Assembly (NCBI RefSeq): GCF_002726155.1
Contig: NZ_PBSH01000010.1
Location: forward strand, 23,990 to 87,989
Direction: 5' to 3'
DNA length: 64,000 nt
From: Alcanivorax sp.
GTDB taxonomy: Bacteria > Pseudomonadota > Gammaproteobacteria > Pseudomonadales > Alcanivoracaceae
Part shown: positions 8,504 to 17,167 of the stretch, one piece after another
Layout: every line of letters begins with the position of its first letter
Numbering within the stretch: position 1 is the first letter of the stretch
Notes under the pieces: model-generated
Told to the model about the DNA's origin: nothing
Seen by the model: only the letters and a program-made list of their open reading frames with translations
The model's database searches: none
Made by a program: the position numbers and the translations under genes

Positions 8504-9124
8504 CTAGATATCCAGAGTGACCAACAACCGTTGCTGGCCGGGAGACATGGGCGGGGACCGGTGGACCACGCCCGCTCCCGGATTATCCCGCCATGTCTCT
8601 CCTTTGAACAGGGCCACCTGTCCTGCCTCCAGCTGCTCCACGTTTTGCTGCTGGTAAAGCGCACTCTGCTCACAGCCGGGCACTAAAAGCTGATCCGACA
8701 CACGTGGGGCGGGCAACCACTGGCTGCCCGCCCCGCCATAGGTGCACAGCATGCGAACCGGAATCCGATCCACGTGGAAGCGTGGGCACATCGGCTTGCG
8801 CAACGCCGTCACCCGCAACCCGACGCCGTCAACCCCGAACAGACAGGCAACCATATCGGCTAACAGGAACAGGTCCTCTCTCAAGGGGACATAGGTTTCG
8901 TGCGGCAGAGATCGCAGCAGGGTCGCTTCCAGCTGAGCAATGTCCAACCAGCTTTTCACCGCTAGCCGTTGCTCGCAGGCCAGTGCCACCACATCCTGCC
9001 CTACCGGGCTGGGCCGGTCCCACACGGCTACCTGCACATCATCCTCGAAGATATCCGCGAGGACCGTCACGTCCGGTGCGCCTTGCCAGCCTGGTGGCGA
9101 GGCGGTGACAGTTTGAGCCTGCAT
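8504..9124 (-). CDS. DUF1826 family protein
   Basis: Protein of 206 aa from the ATG that overlaps the COG0523 GTPase stop codon (TGATG). It matches DUF1826 in the conserved CPRFHVDRIPVRMLCTYGG and VALFKGETWRDNPGAGVVHR stretches. The HxD and later His residues resemble a 2-oxoglutarate/Fe(II) oxygenase-like fold, but enzyme activity is unproven. DUF1826 is a recurrent partner of COG0523 GTPases in Zur-regulated clusters of pseudomonads (established by comparative genomics). It has no signal peptide and is probably cytoplasmic. Confidence 0.85.
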   Translation of the reverse strand: MQAQTVTASPPGWQGAPDVTVLADIFEDDVQVAVWDRPSPVGQDVVALACEQRLAVKSWLDIAQLEATLLRSLPHETYVPLREDLFLLADMVACLFGVDGVGLRVTALRKPMCPRFHVDRIPVRMLCTYGGAGSQWLPAPRVSDQLLVPGCEQSALYQQQNVEQLEAGQVALFKGETWRDNPGAGVVHRSPPMSPGQQRLLVTLDI

Positions 9125-10347
9125 CACCCTGCCACCTCCCACTGCGGGAACGGATCGTCCAGCTGCTCCCACAGCGCCTTGCCCTGAAGCATTTCCGCTT
9201 CCGTCAGCAAGCAGGCGTCCAGTGCCTTGCGGGTTTCCTCCGGCTGCAGGTTATGGCCGATAAACACCAATTCCTGGCGCATGTCGCCAAAAGGTTCTTG
9301 CCATTTCTCCATGATCAGCGCGCGGTATTCTTCATCGCTGGGCCAGTGTTGCTCCGGCACGGTTTTCCAGAACATGCCGGCCGGGCCATGGTGAACAATG
9401 TCACCGGCCTGGCTCCAGCTACCCGCAAAATGCGGTCGGCTAGCCAGCCAGAAAAAGCCCTTGGAGCGCAGCAATATTCCCAGCGGCCAGGGCTGCTGCA
9501 GGAAGCTCCAGAACCGCTGCGGATGGAACGGCCGACGCGCCTCATAGGTGAAACTGCTAATGCCGTACTCCTCGGTTTCAGGCAAATGCTCGCCACGCAT
9601 TTCCTTTAACCACCCCGGCGCCTGCTGGGCTTTTTCAAAATCAAAGCGCCCTGTATTGAGCACCGCTTCCAGCGGCACCATGCCATGGCGAATGGGCAAA
9701 ATCCGGGCATCCGGGTTCAACAACCGCAAGGTTGCCTGCAAAACTTCCAGTTCCTTTTCTGTGACCAAATCCGTCTTGCTGATCAACAACACATCGCAGA
9801 ATTCCACTTGCTCCACCAACAGGTCCACCACATTACGATGATCTTCATCACCAAGGTTTTCCTGCTCCTGCTGAAGCGTGCGGGTGCTACGATAATCCCG
9901 CAGGAAATTAACCGCATCGACCACCGTAACCATGGTGTCCAACCGGGCAACGGAGGACAGCCCTTCCCCGTTTTCATCTTCAAACGTAAAGGTCTCTGCC
10001 ACCGGCAAGGGTTCAGAAATTCCGGTGGACTCAATCACCAGATAGTCGAAAGAGCCTTCCCGAGCCAGGCGGTTCACTTCCACTAACAAGTCCTCGCGCA
10101 ATGTGCAGCAGATGCAGCCATTGCTCATTTCCACCAGTTTCTCTTCCGAGCGGTTCAGTGAAACGTTCTGATTAACCAGTGCGGCATCAATGTTAATTTC
10201 GCTCATGTCGTTGACGATAACGGCAACGCGCAGGCCGCTTCGATTGTTGAGAATATGGTTGAGGACAGTGGTCTTCCCCGCGCCGAGAAACCCTGACAAC
10301 ACGGTAACCGGAAGCTGGCGAATGGGGCTGGCTTGCTGACTTGTCAT
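9124..10347 (-). CDS. COG0523 (CobW/G3E) GTPase, putative zinc metallochaperone
   Basis: 407-aa G3E-family GTPase thought to deliver zinc to client enzymes under starvation (family knowledge; ZigA/YeiR/YjiA relatives). Walker A GFLGAGKT is at residues 19-26, the metal-binding CxCC motif GCICC at 77-81, the guanine-specificity motif reads SKTD, and a CobW C-terminal domain follows. The start MTSQQ lies 4 bp after the DksA2 stop; an ATG 48 bp further upstream lies inside that gene. The position directly after the DksA2-like gene and before DUF1826 matches Zur-controlled clusters in Pseudomonas. Confidence 0.92.
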   Translation of the reverse strand: MTSQQASPIRQLPVTVLSGFLGAGKTTVLNHILNNRSGLRVAVIVNDMSEINIDAALVNQNVSLNRSEEKLVEMSNGCICCTLREDLLVEVNRLAREGSFDYLVIESTGISEPLPVAETFTFEDENGEGLSSVARLDTMVTVVDAVNFLRDYRSTRTLQQEQENLGDEDHRNVVDLLVEQVEFCDVLLISKTDLVTEKELEVLQATLRLLNPDARILPIRHGMVPLEAVLNTGRFDFEKAQQAPGWLKEMRGEHLPETEEYGISSFTYEARRPFHPQRFWSFLQQPWPLGILLRSKGFFWLASRPHFAGSWSQAGDIVHHGPAGMFWKTVPEQHWPSDEEYRALIMEKWQEPFGDMRQELVFIGHNLQPEETRKALDACLLTEAEMLQGKALWEQLDDPFPQWEVAG

Positions 10348-10351
10348 GTTT

Positions 10352-10774
10352 CTATCCAGTTCGTTGATGAGCATAGTGGCGTTCATTCTGTTCAAGGCGC
10401 GCCTTCACCTCGGCACAATATTCTGTAGTAGGACGGGCCAGCAGCCGCGGCAAGCCAATGGGTTCACCGCTGATTTTGCAGTAACCGTAATCCCCGCTTT
10501 CCAGCCGCCTCAGGGCAGCACGAATTTTCCCCAGCAAGGCTTGCTCGCGCGCCATAAAACGTAGCTGATGGCGGCAGCTCTCCTCCTCGACAGCGGCGTC
10601 CAATGGGTCAGCCTGGGCCGGTGTCTGCAGATTATTTCTGGCGCTGCCGATGTGTTGTTCGCAATCGTGAGCCAGGACAGCAAGGCGTTTGCGGAAAAAC
10701 GCCCGCTGGCTGGCGTTCATGTATTGCGACGGCTTCATCGCCAACAGCGTTTTCTCACTGATGATACGAGGCAT
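10352..10774 (-). CDS. dksA2: DksA2-like transcription factor lacking the full Cys4 zinc finger
   Basis: 140-aa DksA/TraR protein that binds RNA polymerase through its secondary channel. The coiled-coil tip acidic pair is kept (D56-x-x-D59). The C-terminal zinc-finger region keeps only C99 and C120; the other two canonical cysteine positions are S102 and V123. This is the pattern of P. aeruginosa DksA2, which replaces zinc-dependent DksA when zinc is scarce. It is the first gene of the minus-strand operon, with a strong ribosome binding site (AAGGAGGG) and the Zur box just upstream. Confidence 0.92.
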   Translation of the reverse strand: MPRIISEKTLLAMKPSQYMNASQRAFFRKRLAVLAHDCEQHIGSARNNLQTPAQADPLDAAVEEESCRHQLRFMAREQALLGKIRAALRRLESGDYGYCKISGEPIGLPRLLARPTTEYCAEVKARLEQNERHYAHQRTG

Positions 10775-10786
10775 GATGCCCTCCTT

Positions 10787-10809
10787 GTTTTGTTATGTTA
10801 TAACATTAC
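10787..10809. promoter_or_regulatory. Zur box in the divergent zinc promoter
   Basis: The core GTTATGTTATAAC at 10792-10804 matches the gammaproteobacterial Zur core GTTATANTATAAC with one mismatch, and the right flank ATTAC matches ATTTC at four of five positions; the left flank is poor. It lies 12 bp upstream of the dksA2 start codon and about 35 bp upstream of the 74-aa gene, so one site could repress both operons. Confidence 0.8.
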
Positions 10810-10843
10810 CCATCCCATCAACAACCTTTGCGGAGAAGTACCC

Positions 10844-11068
10844 ATGCACTTTCCCCTGCCCGACTCCTATACCGAGTGGCGACACTGCATCACCGAGATA
10901 TGCGGGATTCCTCTTGGTGAGACCTTTATCCGCGAAAGACTGACCGCCCTGGACAACGACAATGACCACATGACCCGCAAGTTCATCGAGCTTTACGGCC
11001 GCAAACACTGGAAAAAAACAAAGGAGTGGTTTAACCGGGCACTGGATGAGCAAGGAGATAAAGGATGA
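10844..11068 (+). CDS. 74-aa hypothetical protein, first gene of the plus-strand zinc operon
   Basis: Small soluble protein starting MHFPLPDSYTEWRHC, with GGAGAAG upstream of the ATG. A longer frame from 10568 would overlap dksA2 and the Zur box. It has one Trp-rich C-terminal segment (GRKHWKKTKEWFNRAL) and single Cys residues, with no membrane segment or signal peptide. I do not recognise the family. Its stop overlaps the gamma-carbonic anhydrase start (ATGA), so it is co-expressed with zinc-sparing enzymes and is probably part of the zinc-starvation response. Confidence 0.75.
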   Translation: MHFPLPDSYTEWRHCITEICGIPLGETFIRERLTALDNDNDHMTRKFIELYGRKHWKKTKEWFNRALDEQGDKG

Positions 11069-11625
11069 TCCGAAGAAACCCTAATGGTGACCTGCCGGCC
11101 ATCCATTCGGACGCCTTTGTCGACCCTACCGCCATCATCTGCGGCAAAGTCATCGTTGACCGCCATGTCTTTATCGGCCCCTATGCCGTCATTCGAGCCG
11201 ACGAGACAGATGATCATGGCAATCTTCACCCCATCCAGATTGGCGAAGGCACCAACATTCAGGATGGTGTGGTTATGCACTCCAAGGACGGAGGGCCTAT
11301 CTCCATAGGAAAACACACCTCTATTGCCCATCGCGCCATTGTGCACGGCCCTTGCCAGGTCGGAGACAGGGTTTTCGTGGGATTCAACAGTGTACTGTTC
11401 AACTGCACCATCGGTGATGGTTGCGCCATTCGACACAATGCAGTTATCGACGGGATGACGCTGCCCGCGAACTTCTATATCCCGTCCACCAGCCGCATTG
11501 GCCCTGACACAGACATCAGCCTCATTCCCCGGGTCAGCCAGGACATCACCGCGTTTTCAGAAAGCGTGTCCGACACCAATCAACAACTCGTTCAGGGCTA
11601 TAAAAGGATTCAGAATGAACTATGA
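11065..11625 (+). CDS. Gamma-class carbonic anhydrase-like hexapeptide-repeat protein
   Basis: 186-aa left-handed beta-helix protein of the gamma-carbonic anhydrase family, which would interconvert CO2 and bicarbonate. Three metal-ligand histidines are present: H72 (VVMHSKDG), H89 (SIAHRA) and H94 (IVHGPC), the last two five residues apart as in Cam. Hexapeptide-like repeats run through the first 140 residues. Gamma enzymes can use iron or cobalt, so such paralogues may replace zinc-dependent ones during starvation (established for Zur-linked homologues in general; inferred here). It overlaps both neighbours. Confidence 0.88.
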   Translation: MIRRNPNGDLPAIHSDAFVDPTAIICGKVIVDRHVFIGPYAVIRADETDDHGNLHPIQIGEGTNIQDGVVMHSKDGGPISIGKHTSIAHRAIVHGPCQVGDRVFVGFNSVLFNCTIGDGCAIRHNAVIDGMTLPANFYIPSTSRIGPDTDISLIPRVSQDITAFSESVSDTNQQLVQGYKRIQNEL

Positions 11626-12970
11626 AGATAGCCCAAGCCTGTTAATTAAAGGGGCGACGGTCCTGTTACCTGGTGGCCCTGAAGAAACGGATGTGGCATG
11701 TCGCGACGGGCGTATTGTTGCCATTGGCGACCCCTTCAAGGCCGACACCACCCTCCACGCCCGTGGCTTGCATCTCCTGCCCGGCGCCGTGGATTCCCAG
11801 GTCCACTTCCGCGAGCCCGGCATGACTCACAAGGAAACGCTGGAGGCGGGCACTCGCGGGGCAGTGCTCGGCGGCATCACCAGTGTTTTCGAAATGCCGA
11901 ACACGCAGCCCTTGACGCTCCGTGCCGAGGACCTGCAGACCAAGATCGCTATTGCCGAACGGGATGCCTGGTGTAATTACGCGTTCTATATCGGCGGATC
12001 CGCCGCCAATGCCGAGCAACTGGCAGAGCTGGAATGCTTGCCCGCCTGTAGTGGTGTAAAAATCTTCATGGGCAGTTCATTCGGCGATTTGCTCGCCGAC
12101 AGCGACAACGTGTTGCGTAACATACTCCGTCATGGCCGCCGGCGGGTGGCCATTCATGCTGAAGATGAAGCCCGCCTGCGGGCCCGTCGTCACCTTGCCG
12201 AAACCGCCGCCAATCCCATTGCCCACCCTGTCTGGCGAGATGAGGACAGCGCCCTGTTAGCCACCAGGCGCATTGTGGCACTGGCAGCGGAAGCGGGTCG
12301 CCCGTTGCATGTACTGCATATCTCTACCGCCGAAGAAATGGCATTTCTGCAGCAGCATAAATCCCGGGTTTCGGTAGAGGTGTTACCCCAGCATCTCACC
12401 CTATCGGCACCGGAATGCTACGAACGATTGGGCACGCTGGCACAGATGAACCCTCCGATTCGAGACCAGCGCCACCAGGATGCGCTCTGGAAGGCCGTGA
12501 GAAACGGTATCGTGGATGTGATCGGCAGTGACCACGCCCCGCATACCCGGGAAGAGAAACAGCGATCGTATCCGGATTCCCCCAGCGGCATGACCGGCAC
12601 CCAGACGCTGTTGCCCTTGATGCTCAATCACGTTAATCAGGGGCGACTCAGCCTGTCTCGGTTAGTGGACATGGTGTGCGCAGGGCCCGCCCGACTGTTC
12701 GGCATGGCGGGCAAGGGCCGCATTGCTGTGGGCTACGATGCAGACCTGACGCTGGTGGACATGCAACGTAAACAAACGGTGGATGACCGCAAACTGGCAT
12801 CGCCTTCAGGCTGGAGCGCCTACGACGGCATGATGCTGCAGGGCTGGCCTTCGGCAACCATCATTGGCGGCCAGATTGTCATGACCGATGAGGAAGCCAT
12901 CGGCATGCCCAGCGGAAAACCGATCAACTTTCTCTCAAGCACTCAGCCTGCGGAACCGAACAGTGTCTGA
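11615..12970 (+). CDS. Dihydroorotase-like amidohydrolase (PyrC paralogue), zinc operon
   Basis: 451-aa amidohydrolase of the dihydroorotase type (N-carbamoyl-L-aspartate to dihydroorotate, pyrimidine synthesis). Family motifs are PGAVDSQVHFREPG (about 56-69), VFEMPNTQP, HVLHISTAEEM and GSDHAPH. In the metal HxH motif the first His is Gln (Q62-V-H64), a feature of a divergent PyrC-like subgroup. The start overlaps the carbonic anhydrase end, and AAAAGGA precedes the ATG. Zur-regulated PyrC paralogues are known in pseudomonads. Whether this copy is active or needs less zinc is not known. Confidence 0.85.
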   Translation: MNYEDSPSLLIKGATVLLPGGPEETDVACRDGRIVAIGDPFKADTTLHARGLHLLPGAVDSQVHFREPGMTHKETLEAGTRGAVLGGITSVFEMPNTQPLTLRAEDLQTKIAIAERDAWCNYAFYIGGSAANAEQLAELECLPACSGVKIFMGSSFGDLLADSDNVLRNILRHGRRRVAIHAEDEARLRARRHLAETAANPIAHPVWRDEDSALLATRRIVALAAEAGRPLHVLHISTAEEMAFLQQHKSRVSVEVLPQHLTLSAPECYERLGTLAQMNPPIRDQRHQDALWKAVRNGIVDVIGSDHAPHTREEKQRSYPDSPSGMTGTQTLLPLMLNHVNQGRLSLSRLVDMVCAGPARLFGMAGKGRIAVGYDADLTLVDMQRKQTVDDRKLASPSGWSAYDGMMLQGWPSATIIGGQIVMTDEEAIGMPSGKPINFLSSTQPAEPNSV

Positions 12971-12994
12971 GGCAAAGAGAGCAAAAAGAGCCAC

Positions 12995-13624
12995 TCACGG
13001 AGATTCAGCCAACAGCTCATCAAAGTGACGAATGACCCGGTCGGCAAGGTGGCCATGGGTATTGAGACCATCCGTGTCGAGATAAACTCCGACCATGCCC
13101 GCATTGCGCGCTGCCATCAGGTCATACTTAAAATCCCCCACGTAGGCAATGCTTGCCGGGGCCATACCCCATTCCCTGGCAATCGCCAGCAGACCATCCG
13201 GAGCGGGCTTTGGCGGGGCATCTTCCCGTGCCAGCACTCGCTGCACAGGAATACTCAACCGGGATACGGTGAGCTCGGCAATAACACGGGCATTACGGGT
13301 AAGAATAGCCGCAGGAATGCCCATCACCGACAGTTTTTCAAGGCAGGATTGTGCGCCCGGTATCCAGGTGGCCCGTTCCGCCCCGGCGCGCTCATACTCC
13401 AGTACCACGGCGTGGGCCGCCGCCTGTTCACTGGCCGGCAAGGTATCGATAAATTCCAGCACCCCCACATCCGGTGGGCAATTCAGACGCGCACGGATGG
13501 CCGCAAAATCCAGGCGGGAATCCACCAGGGTGCCATCCAGATCAAAAATAACGCCACTAAACGTGGACCGGGCATTCGCTGCGGACAAGGTCATCGCAGC
13601 CACTCGCCAGCCGGTTGCAACCAT
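12995..13624 (-). CDS. HAD-superfamily phosphatase, phosphoglycolate phosphatase-like
   Basis: 209-aa HAD hydrolase. The nucleophile motif FDLDGTLVDS is near residues 25-34; motif II is ILTRNAR, and motif III/IV are in the AREDAPPKPAPDGLL and YVGDFKYDLMAARNAG stretches. The cap domain is short and helical. The likely substrate is a small phosphorylated metabolite, which cannot be specified. The start is uncertain: ATG at 13624 has no clear binding site and MTLSAANA, 10 codons later, is possible. It converges with the zinc operon end, 24 bp away. Confidence 0.85.
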   Translation of the reverse strand: MVATGWRVAAMTLSAANARSTFSGVIFDLDGTLVDSRLDFAAIRARLNCPPDVGVLEFIDTLPASEQAAAHAVVLEYERAGAERATWIPGAQSCLEKLSVMGIPAAILTRNARVIAELTVSRLSIPVQRVLAREDAPPKPAPDGLLAIAREWGMAPASIAYVGDFKYDLMAARNAGMVGVYLDTDGLNTHGHLADRVIRHFDELLAESP

Positions 13625-13631
13625 GACGACA

Positions 13632-14630
13632 CTATTGGCACGGCCAATCCTCCATCAGTGATTCACCGCCCGAGGCCATGGCGGTAATCTGTAGCTCGCT
13701 GTCCAGTTCATACTGCAAACCTTTCTCGCCGGGGACCTGCCAGTACACCGCCTTTACCGGCAATGAGCCGGGGCCAGCCTCCAGGGTCTCGTCCAGCGCG
13801 CCCTGATACATTTCATATAAAGCCGGTGAGTCGCCCAGCGCCACACCGGTGTCAGTGCGAATGTGTGACGGAGGGTTAACGTCCAGCCGGGTAATACGGC
13901 TGTTCCTGAACTGAGCAGATAGCCCGGGTGGCCACATAGCGCTGCGCACACGGCCACAGGCACTTTGTCCCGAGACAATATCCAACGGCACCTTGGTGGT
14001 CGCCTGCACACTGGACAGGGTATCGCCGATACAAACGTGGCCATAGCAACCCGGAGACAACCGATGCAGCGGCTCTTCACTGTCCAGCGTCAGTGTCACC
14101 GTCAGCTCCACTGTCTCGGAATCCGCCCCGCGTTCGGGCCCGCTCATTCGGGCGCGGTAGCGGCTGGCCAGGTCCGGCGCCACATCTGAGCCGGCTGCCG
14201 GGTAGGAAAAGCCCCCGCGAAAGGTGACGCAGAGCGTATTGGCATCGGCATGCTGCTCTGCCAACAATGCCCGGGACGCAGGGGTTGTACTGACACAAAG
14301 CACCGGCTCCACTGAACGCCCCCAGGTATCCGGGTAGCCACGGTCGTCACAATAATCATGGGAGAAATCAAGCATGCAGCGGTGGGGAACGGTCTTGTGA
14401 GTAAACACGATGAGATCAATCGTATTCCCTGCCTGCGTCAACAGGGCTTCACTAACGTCCTCCCCCATGTAAACAAAATGGTCCATTTCCCAACCCACAT
14501 CCGTGCGCAAATCCAGACGCAAATCGGCAGGAAGGGGGGCCGCAACCAACGGATTCGCTGACACCATCATCCCCAGCCCCACCAGGAATCCCCACTGGCA
14601 CCGTCGCGCCTGCTGCGTCCATCGCTTCAT
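13632..14630 (-). CDS. Hypothetical secreted protein
   Basis: 332-aa protein with a signal peptide (basic MKRWTQQARRCQWG, then a hydrophobic stretch ending ANPLVAA). A strong GGGGGAAAG lies before the ATG at 14630; longer frames to 14798 lack this. The mature part has several Cys residues (for example CMLDFSHDYC and CYGHVC) that could form disulfides in the periplasm. I do not recognise the family and see no catalytic motif. It ends 7 bp before the HAD gene start, so the two may be co-transcribed. Confidence 0.75.
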   Translation of the reverse strand: MKRWTQQARRCQWGFLVGLGMMVSANPLVAAPLPADLRLDLRTDVGWEMDHFVYMGEDVSEALLTQAGNTIDLIVFTHKTVPHRCMLDFSHDYCDDRGYPDTWGRSVEPVLCVSTTPASRALLAEQHADANTLCVTFRGGFSYPAAGSDVAPDLASRYRARMSGPERGADSETVELTVTLTLDSEEPLHRLSPGCYGHVCIGDTLSSVQATTKVPLDIVSGQSACGRVRSAMWPPGLSAQFRNSRITRLDVNPPSHIRTDTGVALGDSPALYEMYQGALDETLEAGPGSLPVKAVYWQVPGEKGLQYELDSELQITAMASGGESLMEDWPCQ

Positions 14631-14819
14631 GCTTTCCCCCGCTGCTCCCAATGCCGGAAGCCCGCTCCCTGTCGTTGCTTCAAGGAAAGCAAATTCAGGC
14701 AAGCGACGCCAGCCCCTCCCGTCAGCCACAGGTCGGAGTAACGCAATGTGACCTCCCCCCATACACACCCGCTCTATTCTGGGTAATACTGAAAGCACTT
14801 TTTTCAGGGAGTGATGCTT

Positions 14820-15332
14820 ATGAAACGCCTAACAAAAGTACTGGCGGGCGCCGCCATTCTCACTGTGGCCCCGTTGGCCAATGCGGGCTTCTATGTTGGT
14901 GCAGGGATTTATAATTCCGGCACAGACGAAGAAATCGACAACATCAAGTTTGATGACGACGATACCTCCGGTGGCCTGTTTCTGGGCTGGCGCCCCATCG
15001 AATTGGTGGGCGCGGAAGTGGGTTATTACGACTTCGGTGAGCTGGAAGGCGACAACGGCACCAAGATTGAAGGTGGCGCAGTCACCTTTGCCGGCCTGCT
15101 CAGCCTGGAGCTTGGCCCCGTAGGCCTCTACGGCAAAGGCGGCGTGGCCAATACGGATTTCGACGTAAAACACCCGTCTTTCAAGGATGATGAGTCCTCC
15201 ACCGATGCCTTTGGCGGGGTGGGCGCCACCATTGATTTGATGGACAAGCTGTATGTGTATGGCGAGTTCATGCACTTCGACAATGATGCCGGCATCGACA
15301 TGTTCGGCGCTGGGCTGCGCTTTCAGTTCTGA
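14820..15332 (+). CDS. Small outer-membrane beta-barrel protein
   Basis: 170-aa protein with a signal peptide (MKRLTKVLAGAAILTVAPLANA) and alternating amphipathic strands ending in the aromatic residue typical of barrels (GAGLRFQF). It resembles the YfaZ/OMP_b-brl type of 8-stranded barrels. The start at 14820 is preferred over upstream GTG/ATG codons because CAGGGAG lies 8 nt before it. A strong terminator follows. Function unknown; probably a structural or small-pore envelope protein. Confidence 0.82.
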   Translation: MKRLTKVLAGAAILTVAPLANAGFYVGAGIYNSGTDEEIDNIKFDDDDTSGGLFLGWRPIELVGAEVGYYDFGELEGDNGTKIEGGAVTFAGLLSLELGPVGLYGKGGVANTDFDVKHPSFKDDESSTDAFGGVGATIDLMDKLYVYGEFMHFDNDAGIDMFGAGLRFQF

Positions 15333-15347
15333 TTCTTTTTTTCCGGT

Positions 15348-15384
15348 AAAAAAGGCCACTCGGTTCACCGTGTGGCCTTTTTTT
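15348..15384 (+). terminator. Rho-independent terminator after the outer-membrane protein gene
   Basis: A 12-bp stem (AAAAAAGGCCAC / GTGGCCTTTTTT) with a 12-nt loop ends in a T-run. The A-run on the other side lets it also end the foldase transcript from the minus strand. Confidence 0.9.
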
Positions 15385-15411
15385 GATAACAACCGCGCCA
15401 TAATCCCTGGT

Positions 15412-16431
15412 CTAGCGGGCCTGAATTCTATCCAGTGCCACAACCCGACTTAATTCCTGGTCACTGAACATTTGCTGCTGCAACCGTGCCAGTGCTGTTT
15501 CCTGATCCAGGTGCGATAACCCACTGTCGATAATTGCCTGGCGCTGTTCACGGTAGTCCTGATAGCGTGCCTCCCATTGCGCCCGCTGCTGATCCAGCGC
15601 TTCCAGCCGTTCTGCGCCAGCCGCGCCGACCTGCTGCTCTCGCAAGCGGCGAATTTCTGCCTCACTGGCCCCCTGCTCCCGCAACGCCTGGGTACGCGCC
15701 GACAGCTGCGCCGGACCACGAGTTTCCTCCAGCATGATCTGCATGGCAGCCGGCAGCGATTGTGTCAGCCCCTGGAGCTGCTGTTGTCGCTGGGTGTCGT
15801 TGAGAGAAGGGTTATCGAGGATCTCCTGACGATCCGCCATATAACGGTCGTAAGCGATATCCATGCCGTAGAACGCCTCCGCCGCTTGCTGGCCCAGGTA
15901 AGCGACTTGCAGATCGTGACGCTGTTTGACCGCAGTGCGGATGCTGGCAGGCGAACCATCATGGGGAGGCAATGCCGCCATCGCCTGCCCCAGTGCCATG
16001 TATTGCTGGAAAAACTGCCAAGCCTCGTTCGCGGCCTCAGCCGGAAGAGACGCTTGCAGATAACTTGCCAGGCGCGCCTGACAATCTTCCAGGGACTCTT
16101 CCCCCTGGGCAGACAGGAAATAATCGAACACCCGACGCAGGTCCGGCGTTACCACTAGCTCACCGTCCGCCGTGGTTTGCAACTGGCCGTCGACCTCGGT
16201 GCCACGCAGCGATGCCGGCACCGCTGCCAGTGTTTCCGCACGACTCAATGCGGCCTGCAAGCTATTGGCAGCAGGTTCATCACCTGAAGTATGCGCCCCG
16301 GGAAACAAGGTAACGTTCTGCACGCCACTACTGCTGCCCGGAGCCGTGGAAACCGGCGACCAGAATAGTCCGGCAAACGCCACGGCCAATACAACCCCAA
16401 GCAGGACAAGCGCCCACTGAATACGTGACAT
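15412..16431 (-). CDS. lifO: Lipase-specific foldase (lipase chaperone)
   Basis: 339-aa membrane-anchored periplasmic chaperone that folds the secreted lipase. One N-terminal helix (about residues 6-24) anchors it, followed by a Pro/Ser-rich linker. The Lif family motif RRVFDYFLSAQGEES is at about 99-113, preceded by the conserved VPASLRGTEVDG. The C-terminal half is helical and Gln/Arg-rich, as in known foldases. The lipase it serves is encoded divergently at 17429, with a TetR gene between them; classical systems have lipase and foldase in one operon. Confidence 0.93.
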   Translation of the reverse strand: MSRIQWALVLLGVVLAVAFAGLFWSPVSTAPGSSSGVQNVTLFPGAHTSGDEPAANSLQAALSRAETLAAVPASLRGTEVDGQLQTTADGELVVTPDLRRVFDYFLSAQGEESLEDCQARLASYLQASLPAEAANEAWQFFQQYMALGQAMAALPPHDGSPASIRTAVKQRHDLQVAYLGQQAAEAFYGMDIAYDRYMADRQEILDNPSLNDTQRQQQLQGLTQSLPAAMQIMLEETRGPAQLSARTQALREQGASEAEIRRLREQQVGAAGAERLEALDQQRAQWEARYQDYREQRQAIIDSGLSHLDQETALARLQQQMFSDQELSRVVALDRIQAR

Positions 16432-16480
16432 GATTTTCTCCTTTTTATTTCATGCCGTGACAACGTCACTGATGGGCAGC

Positions 16481-17152
16481 TTAACCCTCCAGCGCCATAA
16501 GCCGACTAAAGAACGGAGAGGCCAGCATGGCCTCCCAATCTTCACGCTGCCCCAGCATGCTCACACACAGGCGGGCCATAACGGTGATATAGCGGGGCAT
16601 GTCCGTATGTTCTGCTTCCGCACAGAACTGGTACCCCAGATGCTCGATGCCCTGCACCAGGGTTTTTAACGCCAGGCTATCCGGTGGCGTACGGCCATGG
16701 GCCTGCATGGCTTCGTGGAGAATCATGACAATGCGCTCGTTATGCGCATCACGGTAACGCGATACCGGCGAGGACACATCATGCAACTCCCGAAAGCGGG
16801 CAATCATCAATGGCCCCAGTGAGCGCCCCCAGTTCAAATATCCACTCAGCGCCACCGGCAGATAATCATAGAAGGCGCTCTGAGGCTGGGCGAACACTTT
16901 CAAAAACAAGCCTTCCACTTCTGTATTGCAGCTTTGCACAATCTCATCAATCACCTCAGGCGCAGAGGCGAAATACTTATAGAAGGTCGGCCGGGAAATA
17001 CCCGCCACCTTGAGTATTCGTTGCACGGTGGTGCCATGCATACCCTGTTCGCCATAGACCGTACGCCCCGCCGCCAGAATCCGCGCACGTGTTGCTTCAG
17101 CCTTGCTGTTGCCCGCTACGCTCCCCCGACGCTGCGCCGCTCTCTCACTCAT
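16481..17152 (-). CDS. TetR-family regulator of the lipase/foldase locus
   Basis: 223-aa TetR repressor. The HTH is RILKVAGISRPTFYKYFAS at about residues 42-60; the C-terminal domain is unspecific in sequence. The start is ATG at 17152 (MSERAAQ); a TTG two codons earlier is less likely. Two similar palindromic sites lie upstream, at 17168-17182 and 17309-17324. It ends 49 bp before the foldase, so it probably heads a tetR-foldase operon and may control the divergent lipase. The ligand is unknown, with a fatty acid or acyl-CoA plausible. Confidence 0.88.
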   Translation of the reverse strand: MSERAAQRRGSVAGNSKAEATRARILAAGRTVYGEQGMHGTTVQRILKVAGISRPTFYKYFASAPEVIDEIVQSCNTEVEGLFLKVFAQPQSAFYDYLPVALSGYLNWGRSLGPLMIARFRELHDVSSPVSRYRDAHNERIVMILHEAMQAHGRTPPDSLALKTLVQGIEHLGYQFCAEAEHTDMPRYITVMARLCVSMLGQREDWEAMLASPFFSRLMALEG

Positions 17153-17167
17153 CACCAATCGCCTTTA

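Noticed and set aside
10568..11068. Longer 166-aa version of the small zinc-operon protein
   Set aside because: It would overlap dksA2 and run through the Zur promoter; the ATG at 10844 has the ribosome binding site.
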